DNA from: Isoetes taiwanensis
Taxonomy: Eukaryota > Streptophyta > Lycopodiopsida > Isoetales > Isoetaceae
Direction of reading: 5' to 3'
Assembly (NCBI GenBank): GCA_021234155.1
Contig: JAJEKV010000049.1
Location: 9,834,292 to 9,898,291 of the forward strand
DNA length: 64,000 bases
Positions within the stretch are counted from its first letter, which is position 1. Every line of letters starts with the position of its first letter. The notes beneath the pieces are model-generated. The model saw nothing but the letters and a program-made list of their open reading frames with translations, was not told where the DNA came from and did no database searches. This document shows, one piece after another, positions 1-12,199 of this stretch. A program made the translations under genes and the position numbers.

Positions 1-1602
1 AAGATAGAGCGCATCTCCTGCATATTGCCTTACCTTGTGTTGATTCTTCACACTCTTTCCATTTTCACATCCAGACATGCTCTCTGTAGTTTTTAACAAA
101 AATAAGTTGCCCAAAGTTGGAATAATATAACCAGTGCTTCCTATTTCGTCTCTTACATTTCCATCCATGGCCAAGCTTATCAATATGCAAATTGCTAGCT
201 TTTTGAGAGAAAAATCTGCCTCTTTTCTTACCATGCTACAAAGGTTTTCCACACCATAATTTGGGATCTGTTTCCTGTGCTCTGTTTGGGCCAGTTTGTT
301 GAGCAACTGCAATGCCTTTTTCTTTTTCGCAGACCATTCGCCTGAGTTTTCTCCACTGCATATTAGATATTCAGAAAGTCTGCTCATCAGATTATGAACG
401 AAGCCTATGTTCAATATATTTTTTGGATTCTTGGCCATGTCATTTAATATCCTTAAGCCCTGTAAAGGAAGTTCCTTGTTTGAACCCCCATGTTTTTCAC
501 AGGTATGTGCACTAAACAATGTGAATATTGCTTCAAATGCTCCAGGAATAGAAGCAAGTGTATAGCAGGAGGTTGGGCACCACTTCACAACCCGACATAG
601 TATTTCTGCAGCAACGTGCCTTGCTTCACATATGTTCTCTGGTGGGAGTATAACCCTGCAGTTATCCCATGAAACAATTTGCAACAGCACTGGGAAAACT
701 TTTACAACCTTCAAGCTATGTTTGTTCCTTAAGATCCTCTCCATGATCACGGCACTGCTATGCTTCTCCTTATTCATATCTGATGAGATTTTCATGATTG
801 TAAAATCTAGGAGGCTGAAATGGGTGCCTTCAAAGATGCTGGAACCCATACATTTGCAGTAGACATAGTAGGCATACTGATTAAAAAAGTATGTATGCTC
901 TTTTTGCAGTCCAAATTTAACCCTAGTAGCATTTGAAAAGTGTTTCCTTCGTTGCCAGCAAGCTCGTCCACTTATGAATATTAGTGATTCAAACAAGACA
1001 ACCAAGTAAAATATAACTAGCACTGGGACAGACTGATTGCCTACTTCCAGCCCATAATCTTTCACCATTATAATTCCAGCAACAGAAAGGGAAACACATA
1101 ACACAGCAGCCATAATCTGCATGACATGAAGAATAGCAGTCAAGTTGATACCTTTGGTCCTCCGCGGCTGTGGGAGATACTCGCCTCTGATCTTGCATTC
1201 CTCGATCTCACAACCAAAATCTCTCTCTGTTCCAAGGCTTCTGCTGCGCCAGTAGGAGTCAGATTGAACAACTTTGGTACGAAGATGCAATTCATGTTGG
1301 CTTGTGAGAAGTCTGGCAGCCTTGATGACCAACAGGTCTGCTACAATCCAGAAGTGGGATGTTTTAAGATGGCCATAGTAACCACTGAGAAGCACTACGG
1401 TAGCACATACAAATCCAACTTTTCCAAGTGCTATAGAAAAGAGCTCGGAGACTGCAGCATGGAAAGCCACCGAGTTAAGATCATCTTCTGAGTTTCCCTT
1501 TAGCGGAATGTTCTCAACAATTTCGTCAACGGGTGGGACTGTAATAGCATATGATCCATTTTGCGAATGCTGGGAATGGGCGCCAGATTCTTCTGGATGC
1601 AT
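1..1602 (-). CDS. ARM-repeat membrane protein (BLE2-like), 5' part, 3' end outside window
   Basis: Reading the minus strand from ATG at 1602 gives about 534 codons to the window edge without a stop. Seen: a hydrophilic start (MHPEESG), then hydrophobic segments at about residues 55-75 (near LLSGYYGHL), 150-175 (near ILHVMQIMAAVLCV) and 190-205 (VLYLVVLFES-like). After these comes a long, mostly helical region with leucine-rich repeats of armadillo type. This order, N-terminal membrane helices followed by ARM repeats, is that of the plant family that includes rice BLE2 and Arabidopsis ARM-superfamily proteins such as At4g14280. Their biochemical role is not established. The frame stays open about 15 codons above the ATG, to an in-frame TAA near 1650, so a start slightly upstream or a splice junction is possible. 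It is the only long uninterrupted protein frame outside transposons and is probably a live gene. Confidence 0.75.
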   Translation of the reverse strand, partial: MHPEESGAHSQHSQNGSYAITVPPVDEIVENIPLKGNSEDDLNSVAFHAAVSELFSIALGKVGFVCATVVLLSGYYGHLKTSHFWIVADLLVIKAARLLTSQHELHLRTKVVQSDSYWRSRSLGTERDFGCEIEECKIRGEYLPQPRRTKGINLTAILHVMQIMAAVLCVSLSVAGIIMVKDYGLEVGNQSVPVLVIFYLVVLFESLIFISGRACWQRRKHFSNATRVKFGLQKEHTYFFNQYAYYVYCKCMGSSIFEGTHFSLLDFTIMKISSDMNKEKHSSAVIMERILRNKHSLKVVKVFPVLLQIVSWDNCRVILPPENICEARHVAAEILCRVVKWCPTSCYTLASIPGAFEAIFTLFSAHTCEKHGGSNKELPLQGLRILNDMAKNPKNILNIGFVHNLMSRLSEYLICSGENSGEWSAKKKKALQLLNKLAQTEHRKQIPNYGVENLCSMVRKEADFSLKKLAICILISLAMDGNVRDEIGSTGYIIPTLGNLFLLKTTESMSGCENGKSVKNQHKVRQYAGDALYL

Positions 1603-1888
1603 GTCCAGCAAATGCTTGAATCTGAAGCGATTGAAAAATATGTAATTGTTCCCGCATTATGTAGACTTTGGAAGTCTCAGATCCTACGACTTGGAAACTT
1701 CTGCTTGACTTGATTAGGTCCTACGACTTGGAAACTTCTGCTTTAACTAACTCTTTGACCAACTTGGTCATCGGGAAACTAGAGTCTTTCCTTCCTTATT
1801 GGGCAATGCTTACCCCAGGTTCTGATCCTTATTTCGGAGGGGCTTTTCACGCGATGCTAGTGTCTTATTTTTTAAGGTGTTCCATTCG
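1603..1888. other. Upstream region of the ARM gene with a short direct duplication
   Basis: Between the ARM-gene start and the Mutator-like element. A 25-bp segment containing CCTACGACTTGGAAACTTCT occurs twice, near 1680 and 1719. If the ARM gene is transcribed from here, its promoter and 5' leader lie in this stretch and the transposon at 1889 sits less than 300 bp upstream of the start codon. No clear TATA box was identified. Confidence 0.4.
1879..1888. repeat. Target-site duplication, left copy (MULE)
   Basis: GTTCCATTCG, repeated exactly and in the same orientation at 4080-4089. Confidence 0.8.
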
Positions 1889-1910
1889 GAACAAAATATT
1901 TTTACCCCGG

Positions 1911-2435
1911 TTATTGTGATTCCATCGCAAAAAATTCCATCCCGCGGGAATCACCGGTAGGAGACCCGTTATTCGCACCCGAGCCCTGGATTATCCGAAA
2001 TTTTTGAGGGTCGCTTTCAGGTCAATTATACCTTCCGGCGGAATCACAACTTTGCTATTCCGCCAGATGGAATCACCAATTTACGATTCTTCGAGATGGA
2101 ATCACCGCTCATGTATTCCACCAGATGGAATCACAACCGTATTATTTATTCCGCGAGACGGAATCACAATCGTGTTATTCCGCCAGACGGAATCACAACC
2201 TTGCTATTCAGCGGATGGAATCGCGAACGCCCGGATTCCGTGAGATGGAATCACCACTTATGTATCCCCGCAAAGACGTAATCACAACATTGCTATTAGC
2301 CCGGATGGAATCACAACTATGCGATTACGCGGTGGAATCACCCCTTCCACTTCGGCGGGCGGAATCACCATACCGATTCTGGGTCCAATGGAATCACCCG
2401 GATGGGATTCCTCCCGACGAATCACTGGAGAAGCC
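1911..2435. repeat. Subterminal minisatellite of the MULE (GGAATCAC units)
   Basis: About 17 degenerate units of 25-35 bp, each built around ATTCCGCCAGATGGAATCAC. Shorter copies of the same motif, in inverted orientation, occur at 3815-3900 and 4010-4055 near the other end. Subterminal arrays of this sort are thought to bind transposase in several DNA transposon groups. That role is inferred here. Open frames across the array are a by-product of the repeat. Confidence 0.75.
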
Positions 2436-2611
2436 CAATGTTTGCCATTTTCAATTTCGCGGATGAGCGGGTGATTCTCAAAGTATAACTTACATTTGCT
2501 TGCTACATTTGCTTGCAAAAGCAAGCAGGGTGGATTGAATTGGAAGAAAATATAAACTTGTGCTACTCCATTTTTTGTGTGCCTGTCCATTGTTATTCTA
2601 TGCACTGCCCA

Positions 2612-2690
2612 GAATTTTTATGGATGGGGATTTGAACCCCTTGCCAATATTGGCAATGCCATGGCCGAACTAAATCTTGCATGGATTCTT
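2612..2690 (-). repeat. tRNA-like segment, possible SINE head
   Basis: On the minus strand an A-box-like TAGTTCGGCCATGG is followed by a B-box-like GGTTCAAATCC in a perfect T-arm (GGGGATTTGAACCCC on the plus strand, 2626-2640). Between them is a 16-bp palindrome, TTGCCAATATTGGCAA (2641-2656), where an anticodon arm would be. No complete cloverleaf with a paired acceptor stem is visible, so it is not a functional tRNA gene. A tRNA-derived SINE head or decayed tRNA copy is the best reading. It lies inside the MULE and so was captured or inserted there. Confidence 0.4.
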
Positions 2691-3231
2691 CACATTTTTC
2701 TGTGCACAAAATTGTGCACAAAATTGCAGTTGATACTCCAACTTAAAATATAATTTCCATATAATCCAGTTGCAAATGCTCCAGGATGTCTTGGGGCACG
2801 ATGGTTGATAAATTCGAGAACAAGGCTAGGAAAGAAAGTAAATTCTATGGTTGAAAGATATGTTAGAGCGCTGTCGAGAGGTGGGTAAGCGAAAAAAAAG
2901 AAACGAGAGATTTGTTAGGACGTAGAAACCATGCCGGAGAGGCCCAATTCGTGGAGAGGCCTGAGCTAAAAGCGGGGATGAAGAGGGCAAAAAGAGTCTC
3001 AGTGATCTAGTCCACGGGGTGGAGTGCCCGGAGACGGGGCTGGAGGCGCCGAAGCTCAAAGGCGGCATGGCATTCAGATTTCGAAGGTAGTGGAGCAACA
3101 GCCAGGCTCTTTTGCGTAACCCGAAATCGGCTAAGCCAAGCATCATAGGATCTAAGCGTCCTTATTAGATGCCATAGTCAATGTGGCCATGGATATGAGA
3201 GCAGATCTGGGCCAAAGAAGGGAAGAATCAA

Positions 3232-3580
3232 TTGATGCCCCTATGTTTCCTGGTTAGGGACTTCCGGCCATTAAATCTTCGCCTCAATCTTAGGGTCGCA
3301 GAACCGCTCCATTTAGGCTTCGGGCCACTCTCCCAACGTTCAAGAATCCAAGTCCAAGGCCATGAATCCGACCTCTGGATCTCCCACAACGATGCCATAT
3401 CCGCCCTCGCCCTTTGCCCTCAGCGGATCCACCCTTTACTCGCTTCTTGGGACCGCAAAGATCAAGATATGGCCTCTCCAGGCCTCAAATGCCTCCATTA
3501 ATTCCATCGTTATTCCGCCTGCCGGATTCCTACACCGCCTTCTCCGATTCGTCCGAGTCAAGATCGGAGCAAAGATGGCC
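3232..3580 (+). pseudogene. Captured WD40 gene fragment (JINGUBANG-like)
   Basis: The plus strand encodes a peptide around LWISHNDAISALAL, then a short gap, then LLASWDRK and LKCLH. This matches in order the conserved WD repeat of plant JINGUBANG-type proteins (LWIxHxDAVSxLSL, LYSASWDRTIKVW, SKCLES). The WD repeat changes frame near 3435: the next pieces (LYSLLG, KIKIW, INSIV) are read in the adjacent frame. A further blade-like piece near 3530-3580 again needs two frames. The fragment therefore cannot encode a working propeller. It lies wholly inside the MULE, the pattern expected of transduplication. The parental gene is not in the window. Confidence 0.6.
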
Positions 3581-4079
3581 GTAAGCAGGAGCACTTCTTG
3601 GTCCGGACCGGATCGCAAGCATGGGCAGCCTATTTCCTTCCACCGGAGGATCCGCAAGCATTTAACCAAGATTGAAAACTGTAGAGATTTGCCACGATCC
3701 AGAGAAGCAAAAATAAAACAAGAACAAGAAAAGAAGGAAACCCCAAATGAACAAGCCGCCATAGCCGAAAAACCTCCCACAAGAAATTTTGAATTTTTAG
3801 TGAGATATTCCAGATGGTGATTCTGCGGCATGGAATAAAAGTGGGGTGATTCCGTCCCGCGGTATTTTGCGGACGTGATTCCGCCGGAAGGTATAAAATA
3901 GATGGTCAGGATGCACCCTTTAGATGGATGGCTGGGATCAATCAGAAGGTACACCTAACACTGTCAGGTACGGATAACGGGGCCTCCAGAACGGACCCCG
4001 TTCCCCCGGGCTCGTGATTCTGCGGCAAGGAATATCTTGCGATGGAATCACAATAACCGGGGTAAAAATATTTCGACGC

Positions 4080-4089
4080 GTTCCATTCG
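4080..4089. repeat. Target-site duplication, right copy (MULE)
   Basis: GTTCCATTCG, matching 1879-1888. Confidence 0.8.
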
Positions 4090-6180
4090 TTCAACACAGC
4101 AAATAACTAAAAATGGTTTTTACACGAGCCTAAATAGGACGTGTAATTTTAGGGTCCGTACAACTATGGTGTCTCTTTTTCTTTCGAGGAACCCCGCCAC
4201 ATAATAAGACAACAATTTTATGCCCAAACACAACCCTTGCTGACCGGATTTCAAGCGGTCTTAAAATTTAGACTTTGATTTCGTTGTGTCGTTGCTTCGG
4301 CGGAGAACATAGAGCTGCAAAAGAGAATCAAGACTTCAAGGAATGCGGAGATTTCATCACAATTTTGTTGTTTTAGATTCAAAAATCCTCTTTGAGCAGA
4401 TTCTTATTCTGTATTGGCCCGTAAAGCAAAAGCAAGTCTCCTTCGACATTCCTGGCTATTTTTTGTGTTGTCTGTGCTCCTACATAGTTCTGGATTTGGG
4501 TCTGCATGTCTAATACATATACAAGGTATTTGCTTTAGATTGTTCAGCATGATCTACAAGTTGCAAAAATTACAGTGCATTTAGAATAGATTAAAACATT
4601 TCAGTGCAAAAATTATTGCGATTATACCCTTGAAGCGGATCGATTCAAAAATACTGTGGTTAAACCTTGAAGATAATTTATTGGAGAAGTGATTTGATAA
4701 TCCACAATTCTTTAGATCTTCAGAACGGAATTTTCTTATGTCAAAACAGAGTTTCTTGCTCACTTATTTGCCACAAAACAGAGTAGTGTGAACAGGAAAT
4801 ATAAGACATGTCCTATTCCATGAGACATGTCTTACTTTAAAGCAGTGTGAGGCCCTTTTTCCACGACACTCCTGTCTTATATTTATCAAGCTACTATTGG
4901 GCCACCTAAGAATATAAGACAAGGTAGCTTTTCCATTGCAACTTTTAAGACATGTCACATATAAGGACCGTACAACTTTGAAGTCTTATTTTCTTCCGGG
5001 GGAAAGCCCCCGCCAGAAAATAAGACAGGAAGACCTATCCAATCAGAGACATTCTTTACCTGAAACTTCGGATGTCGCAAAAAAAAGATTGGGCAGGAAG
5101 GAATCGTTGGGTCAGTATATCATAGATCCGAATCGCCGAACTCCCCGAAATCGGGTCAAATCGTTGAAGAGAGTCGGATTTGGAGAGTCGAAATCTGGAG
5201 CTACATGTCGAAATCGGGTGAACAGAGTCGGATTTGGCGTAAGGTCGAAATGGCCGAAGAGAGTCTGATTTGGCGTAAGCAAGACACAAAGATGCCGATT
5301 TTTTTAGCACGCGCCCCTTTTCCCCATCCAGACGCAGCACATTCACGTAAAAGAGTGATCGGAAGAAGGAGGCCGATTGAGGCGAGATTGAGTGAATGGA
5401 AGGAGGCCGATTGGAGGCGTAGGTTCAAATGTTGCGTATGGACCTGGCAATCCCAGCCGCCGCCGCCTGTGTCCCTCTCGATTTCTTCACACTAGATATC
5501 CGGAAAAGAATGCCTCTGATTATGGGTCCATTGCCAATGTCTCTGATTATGGGTCCATCGCCATAAAGGTGCAAGCAATCCCGGCTCTGCTCTGCTTCCA
5601 GTTCCTTAGTTTTTCACAGAGATTCGAGTTCTTGTTGTTTTTAGTTTTAGACGCAGCGCAGTGGAAAAGCAAAAAATATAAGAGGTGTCTTATATATTAA
5701 GGACATGTCGCATAAAAGTCAGTGGGAAAGGTTTTGATTTGAGACATGACGTGGAGATGACATGGAGTCTTATATACTGTCTTATTGCATTGCGACAGTC
5801 ATATTTTAGTCCTGCCGTGGAAAAAGGGCCTGAAACCATTTTTCTTAAGACGCGTCCTAAGTCTGACGTGGAGTTTAAAATGTTGTCTTATCACAATAAG
5901 ACAGTCATAAAATAAGAATGTCATGTGAAATGCCCCCGTGTCCCACATTCTTCAGTTTTGGTAGGTTTGCAACTTTCTTTGTCTTTTCTTGTCGACATTT
6001 TTAATCACAACTCATTCTTTGCTAAAGCCCCTCTCATATCTAGCATTATAACAGGGGGTTGTTTTTGTATTTTTGTACTTTTTTTTCTAAGGTTTTTATA
6101 TGATTTGTTGATAGTATTCCATGAGACGTACTAATCGGTACATCTAGAGTGCACATACGCTCACTTTAATTTTCGTGATT
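4090..6180. repeat. Repeat-rich spacer with opposed AAGACATGTC arms
   Basis: No gene recognised. Two arms rich in ATAAGACA and GACATGTC lie at about 4760-4960 and, in opposite orientation, 5670-5915. Both contain AGGCCCTTTTTCCACG (plus strand on the left, minus strand on the right). A separate direct repeat, GTCCGTACAACT followed by CTTATTTTCTT and a C/G-rich hairpin, occurs near 4151 and 4966. Between the arms is a short array of GTCGGATTTGG/GTCGAAAT units (about 5165-5275). This suggests an old inverted-repeat DNA transposon, but clean terminal repeats and a target duplication were not found. Confidence 0.4.
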
Positions 6181-7690
<1,510 letters not shown>

Positions 7691-7699
7691 TGGCTGTAA

Positions 7700-8912
7700 C
7701 AACAGCAGCAACTATTCGGAGTTGCATGGCTACCTCATTATATTCATATCTGCTACAAATTTACAAGAATGCAAACAGAGTTCATCTAGCCCTTTACTCC
7801 CAGTCAAGGGGATATTGCATAATTTCTTTTGAGACAATATGTTGCGGAAAAATCAAGCAATTTTTACATGCTTCTTTGTAACAAAACTTAAGAAAACACA
7901 AAAACAGATGAAGAAAGGAGTAAAGTTCGTCATCATATATTTGAGAATTTCAAGCATGGCTGCATGGGTGGTACTGGCTTTATATTTTGGCGCCATGGCC
8001 CCTTTCAGTAAACTTATGATGTTATTGTTGTTTTTGCCCATTTTAAGTGTGTTTGCGTATATTTGGGTGGCTCTTGGTATGTAATGTGTTTGCGTATATG
8101 TGGGCGGCTCTTGGTATGCAATGGAAATAATTTGTTTGTCATTGATGTTATTGTGCTTTTTAGTAATTAATGTTTAGACCCATAAAGTTTACCTATGTTT
8201 GCTTTAGTTAAGGCCCTTTATTCCAAGATCTGGACCGTACATAGCGATCCTCGTTTGTGGGGTATGCATGTACAAGTTTTTGTATACTGTATATTAAGGT
8301 TTACAAAATACTATAAGGTTTGAGAGAATGTACTTAATGGTGTTAATTTTGTACATGTATTGTAAATATATTTTTAGGGCTCTCGCTGCCCCACGTAACC
8401 CCCCGTGTGAATATGCACCAAAACCAAAGGGGGTTTAAGGGGGATTTTAATTTAAATGTGTTAACATCAGCATTTTAGTTAGTTAATTCCTTTTAAGCAC
8501 ATCATTCTGATCACTCTAGATCATTAGCTGGCTCATAGCTGACTGGAAAGGTGTGAGCTAATTGAGAATTGATTATAATGATGAGAAACATTCTAAGAAT
8601 TTATAGGCCTGATGATCCTTTTAAAATTGTAATTAATTAATAAATCAAAACATACACCATTAAGTATTCTTGCAATAAGCACACACATTCAATCTCATAA
8701 CATTCAATTCCACATCAATTTCTAAGACAATATATCTTCTAATAGCTATCTGTTGCAATCTATAACAATTTGATTGCTTACAAGGATGGGGCATCTGAGA
8801 CGAAGAGGCTCGTCATTGTCTTTCAAAATACACACAGACAAAATAGGAAACATCTCTTTCACAAGCCGATTGAATACACGACTTGTGGTATGTAACACAT
8901 TGGCCATAATAT
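7700..8912. other. AT-rich spacer, no gene recognised
   Basis: No coding similarity seen. A tandem duplication of about 37 bp (GTGTTTGCGTATAT with TGGGYGGCTCTTGGTATG) lies at 8047-8120. The copia target site AATAT is at 8908-8912. Confidence 0.45.
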
Positions 8913-9208
8913 TGTTAATTCACACTTAATTAATCCTTCAATCTGTCTGCTGCACAACTTCCGATAGCCCAAGCTTTGCCAATAATGGCGCCTCCTTCCA
9001 TCAGCTTCAATCTCAGCCTTGAGCTTCGCTAAATGCTTCTTCGTTTGCAACTGCTCTAATCTGATCACTGCTAGAGAACCCAAAAGCCCACTTTGCTTCC
9101 GGATGTTCCACTTTTTATATCCTTCGGTTACACGTCTTCCAAAAGCGTGTTTTTTGCTTCAGCATGCCACGTATTTTGTAAAGGCTACATATGCCACGTA
9201 TTTCAACA
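8913..9208 (-). repeat. 3' LTR of the copia element
   Basis: 296 bp, the same length as the other LTR. By eye the two differ at about 26 positions, mostly transitions, with no indel. A TATA-like TATATCC and downstream leader features are in the same place in both. Confidence 0.9.
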
Positions 9209-9219
9209 CTCCCCCTTAG
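9209..9219 (-). other. Polypurine tract
   Basis: CTAAGGGGGAG on the coding strand directly precedes the 3' LTR (TGTTGAAATA). This is the plus-strand priming site of LTR elements. Confidence 0.85.
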
Positions 9220-9400
9220 CCTTTACAATCCACGACTCCTACTTGACTTTTGGCACTCAACAGCTTGGGTCCAGAAAGGACTTTTGCAAACATATCAGCT
9301 TGTTGCAATTTTGTGGGAATATATGCCACATTTATTTCTCCTTTTTCTACCTCATCTCGTATGGAATGATGGTGTATCTCAATGTGCTTACTCCTAGATT
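9220..9400 (-). pseudogene. copia RNase H, C-terminal part
   Basis: Encodes SKHIEIHHHSIRDEV and then IPTKLQQADMFAK, the standard end of copia RNase H/pol (KHIDIRYHFIRE, PTxxQxADxFTK). It is separated from the rest of RNase H (10510-10980) by an inserted 1.1-kb block. Confidence 0.88.
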
Positions 9401-10506
9401 CTAGAATGGGGCTCGCATGAAAACGACAAAAACCTCCCGGATAGATAGGCTTCTCATTCATCTCAGCAGATTTTCTACAATGGTGGATAGTGGATAGCCG
9501 CATACATGCGAACTACCCACGAAGAAAAATAAAGGGAATATCCAATTATACAACTTGGACCCCATGAAATACAATGCTAATAGATGTTTGGTCTGTGTAC
9601 CTGCCGAAAGCTTATCACCGGGATTAAAAAACCCCGCCTTCTCGGGTTTTCAAGGAAGAACCCTAGTGATAAGCCTTCGGCAAGGGGCTTGGACAGACGT
9701 AAGGCTGAGAATTCGCTCCCAAAAAACCCACGAATGGAGAAGTCGAAGCTGCTGCTGCTGCCGCTTGCTAACCTGTACCTGCACATCACCGACACTAGAA
9801 CAAATGTGACAAAACAAACCTCCCAAAGTGGAGGGGCTGATCACGCGTGCCATGCAACAACAAAACAAAAGCCTCTTCAAATAGAGGGGCTGGTCACGCG
9901 TGCCAGGCGACAAAAACATTAAACAATTAAGGGGGAGGGGTGGGTTTCAAAGAATAGAGAATTAGATACTGCTGAGAGAGAAGAGAAAGCGCCGAGACGT
10001 TGATGAAGAACCTCGCCTAATATAGCGATCTCCCAACCAGAGAAGGCATGCAATGCAATGCATGCATGCGAGACATGCATGCTCGCCCCCTCTAGAATCT
10101 CGATCCGAGGGCTCGGATCGATGGAATTCTAGAATGGGGCTCGCATGAAAACGACAAAAACCTCCCGAATAGAAGAGAACTTCCTTATCAAAACGGGATC
10201 GAGGATGAAGGTCAAAGGATTATGGCTAAAGAAGAGGCAAGGCCGAGAAAGGACATGCCACAGCATGAAAGAAACACCAAATTGGTCAATCCAAGCAGGG
10301 AGAAGCCCCTCCCCTGCATGGTTTCAAAGAATAGAGAATTAGGTACTGCTGAGAGAGAAGAGGAAGCGCCGATGAGACGTTGATGAAGAACCTCGCCTAA
10401 TATAGCGATCTCCCAACCAGAAAAGGCATGCAATGCATGCATGCGAGACATGCACGCTCGCCCCCTCTAGAATCTCGATCTGAGGGCTCGGATCGATGGA
10501 AATGAT
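9397..10506. mobile_element. Insertion in RNase H made of two unequal tandem units
   Basis: The block interrupts RNase H just before the SKHIEI motif. A sequence starting ATTCTAGAATGGGGCTCGC occurs at about 9397 and again at 10126. A second segment of about 185 bp (GTTTCAAAGAATAGAG to GGATCGATGGA) occurs at about 9946-10125 and 10321-10506. The block is thus two head-to-tail units, A-filler-B, with different fillers (about 510 and 150 bp). Each B segment ends in a near-perfect hairpin around TCGATCCGAG/CTCGGATCGA. In the longer filler are an inverted pair (about 9602-9617 with 9665-9680) and a 50-bp tandem duplication (about 9805-9915). No protein is recognised. A non-autonomous element of uncertain class, or a tandem duplication after insertion, would fit. 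Confidence 0.6.
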
Positions 10507-10509
10507 GGA

Positions 10510-10980
10510 CTGAATTCTTGGTCATTGCCACTCCACTATTATTATCACAATATAGAATGGTAGCGCTTGTTAGCTGACATCCCAACTCCTTGAGCCTTCT
10601 ACGCAGCCAAATTATTTCAGAGGCTGCCTGTGATACCCGCCACATATTCTGCTTCAGCGCTAGATTTGGCTACAAATTCCTGTTTTTTACAGCCCCAAGA
10701 TATAGCAGCATCACCTAGCTTGCACACAAAACCCGAAGTTGAGTTTCTGTCTTCCAAATCTCCTCCCCAGTCTGTATCACCATATCCTATTAAATTCTTC
10801 TCTACACTCTTGGTAAAGCAAATACCATGATGCGAAGTGCCCTTCAAATATCTTAGCACCCTTTTCGCTGCTACCCAATGTTCTTTTCCTGGATTATTGC
10901 AAAACCGACTGAGCAAGTTAACTACATAGGAGATATCCGACCTTGTACTATTTGCAATATGTAAAAGTGTGCCTATCAAC
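10510..10980 (-). pseudogene. copia RNase H, N-terminal and central part
   Basis: Seen in order: GTLLHIANSTRSDISY, then YLKGTSHHGI, YGDTDWGGD, STSGFVCKLG, ISWGCKKQ, SSAEAEYVA and, in an overlapping frame, EIIWLRRRLKELG and LYCDNNSGVAMTKN. These are the conserved copia RNase H blocks (DADWAGD, SxAEAEY, CDNxSAI) with their acidic catalytic residues. A frameshift lies near 10630, and the frame also shifts at the junction with RT near 10978. Confidence 0.92.
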
Positions 10981-11685
10981 GCACGATATGCACCTTTTCC
11001 ATTTCTCTTCGTTCATCCACAATTTTCGGGCACATCTTACTACAGATTTTCATACCTGGTGCAATGGGCGTTGTCGATATATTGCAATCCATCATCCTAA
11101 ATCGAAGCGAAGCTTTCTTAATATTTTGCTCTTGTGTCAAGAAAAGCTCCCCTTTTGTCCTATCTCTCCTAACCTCCATACCCAACAATTTCTTAAGCTC
11201 CCCCAGTTCAGACATTTGAAATCGTCCTTTCAAAGATGCTTTACATCTTTCCAGATACAATTTGTCATTATTAGCCATTACACAATCATCAACATAAAGT
11301 GCCATGATTAAGCACTTGTCTCCTTCTTTCCAGATGTATAAATTGCCTTCAGTCTTCAATTTTCTAAACCCAATAGAGAGTCTCCATTCAAGAACGATGT
11401 CTTCACATCTATGTGCTCTATTTCCATATCATTTTGATCTGCTAATGCTATCAAGGTTCTCAGACTAGTCACCTTGACTATAGGTGAGAATGTATCTGTA
11501 TAGTCTACTCCTGCTTCCTGCGTATACCCTTTTGCCACTAGACGGGCTTTATACCTTTCTATCGGACCATCAGCATTCCTCTTTATTTTAAATAGCCATT
11601 TACTCCCTACCACATTCTTGCACTTAGGACGTGGTACTAGCTCATACGCTCCTGTTTCTTTAGAGGACTTTAACTCGTTTTCCAT
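10976..11685 (-). pseudogene. copia reverse transcriptase, internally deleted
   Basis: The upstream part holds NVVGSKWLFKIKRNADG, ERYKARLVAKGYTQ, YTDTFSPIVKVTSLR and DVKTSFLNG, with the first catalytic aspartate region. The downstream part holds the YVDD motif (LIMALYVDDC) and GELKKLLGMEV. The usual segment of 50-60 residues between FLNG and the YVDD block is missing at about 11358, where the frame also shifts. Together with the transposon immediately upstream, this means no active polymerase can be made. Confidence 0.93.
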
Positions 11686-12199
11686 AGCGTCCTTCCATTT
11701 TACACAAGGCGCCCAAAAATGAATCAGTATGAATTTTTAACCATGGTTTGTTGGCAAAAGCCAAGCATTTAAACTGGTACCGGTTTGTGGGCCAAAAAGT
11801 TTACAAACCATATCTGTTTCTACAACATAGTTCGTTAATATGGTCTGATAGAGTGGTAAACAAATATTATTTTTTTACACGGTAAGTGTGCAGTTATGCA
11901 ACATGGTTTATTAATACAATTTAGTAGTATGATAAACGAACTTAGCTTCCTAACATAGCTTTCTAACATGGTAAGCGTCGTTGATCCCTATTCCTACTTA
12001 AAGTATATGATGTATAATACTACCTAGTGCAACAAGTTTTGTGACAACATGTTTATCTTCTTTTCTTTACCATGGTGGTAATACAACATGATAATATACA
12101 CTATAGTGTTTTGTAGGCATGGTTTGCACATATGATACATGGTATACAATGTAGTGTTTTCTAAGTATGGTGTAATGTAGTCTTATAGGTATTGTTTGT

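Larger units (their letters stand above)
1889..4079. mobile_element. Mutator-like element (Pack-MULE type), non-autonomous
   Basis: Both ends carry the same inverted sequence. From about 1894 the left end reads AAATATTTTTACCCCGG and continues through TTATTGTGATTCCATCGCAA; the reverse complement of 4035-4074 is identical over about 37 bp. Immediately outside lies an exact 10-bp direct repeat, GTTCCATTCG, at 1879-1888 and 4080-4089, taken as the target-site duplication. A 9-10 bp duplication with longer terminal repeats is the signature of the Mutator superfamily. Inside are a GGAATCAC-type subterminal minisatellite, a tRNA-like segment and a captured WD40 gene fragment. No MURA transposase is present, so movement would need a partner elsewhere. 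The terminal 4-6 bp of the two arms differ slightly, so the exact boundary may shift by a base or two. Confidence 0.82.

Noticed and set aside
2004..2466. Overlapping plus-strand frames of 60-113 codons
   Set aside because: They arise from the GGAATCAC minisatellite, whose unit seldom contains stops. No conserved protein.
2612..2690. Functional tRNA gene
   Set aside because: A/B-box-like motifs and a T-arm are present, but no paired acceptor stem or proper anticodon loop is visible.
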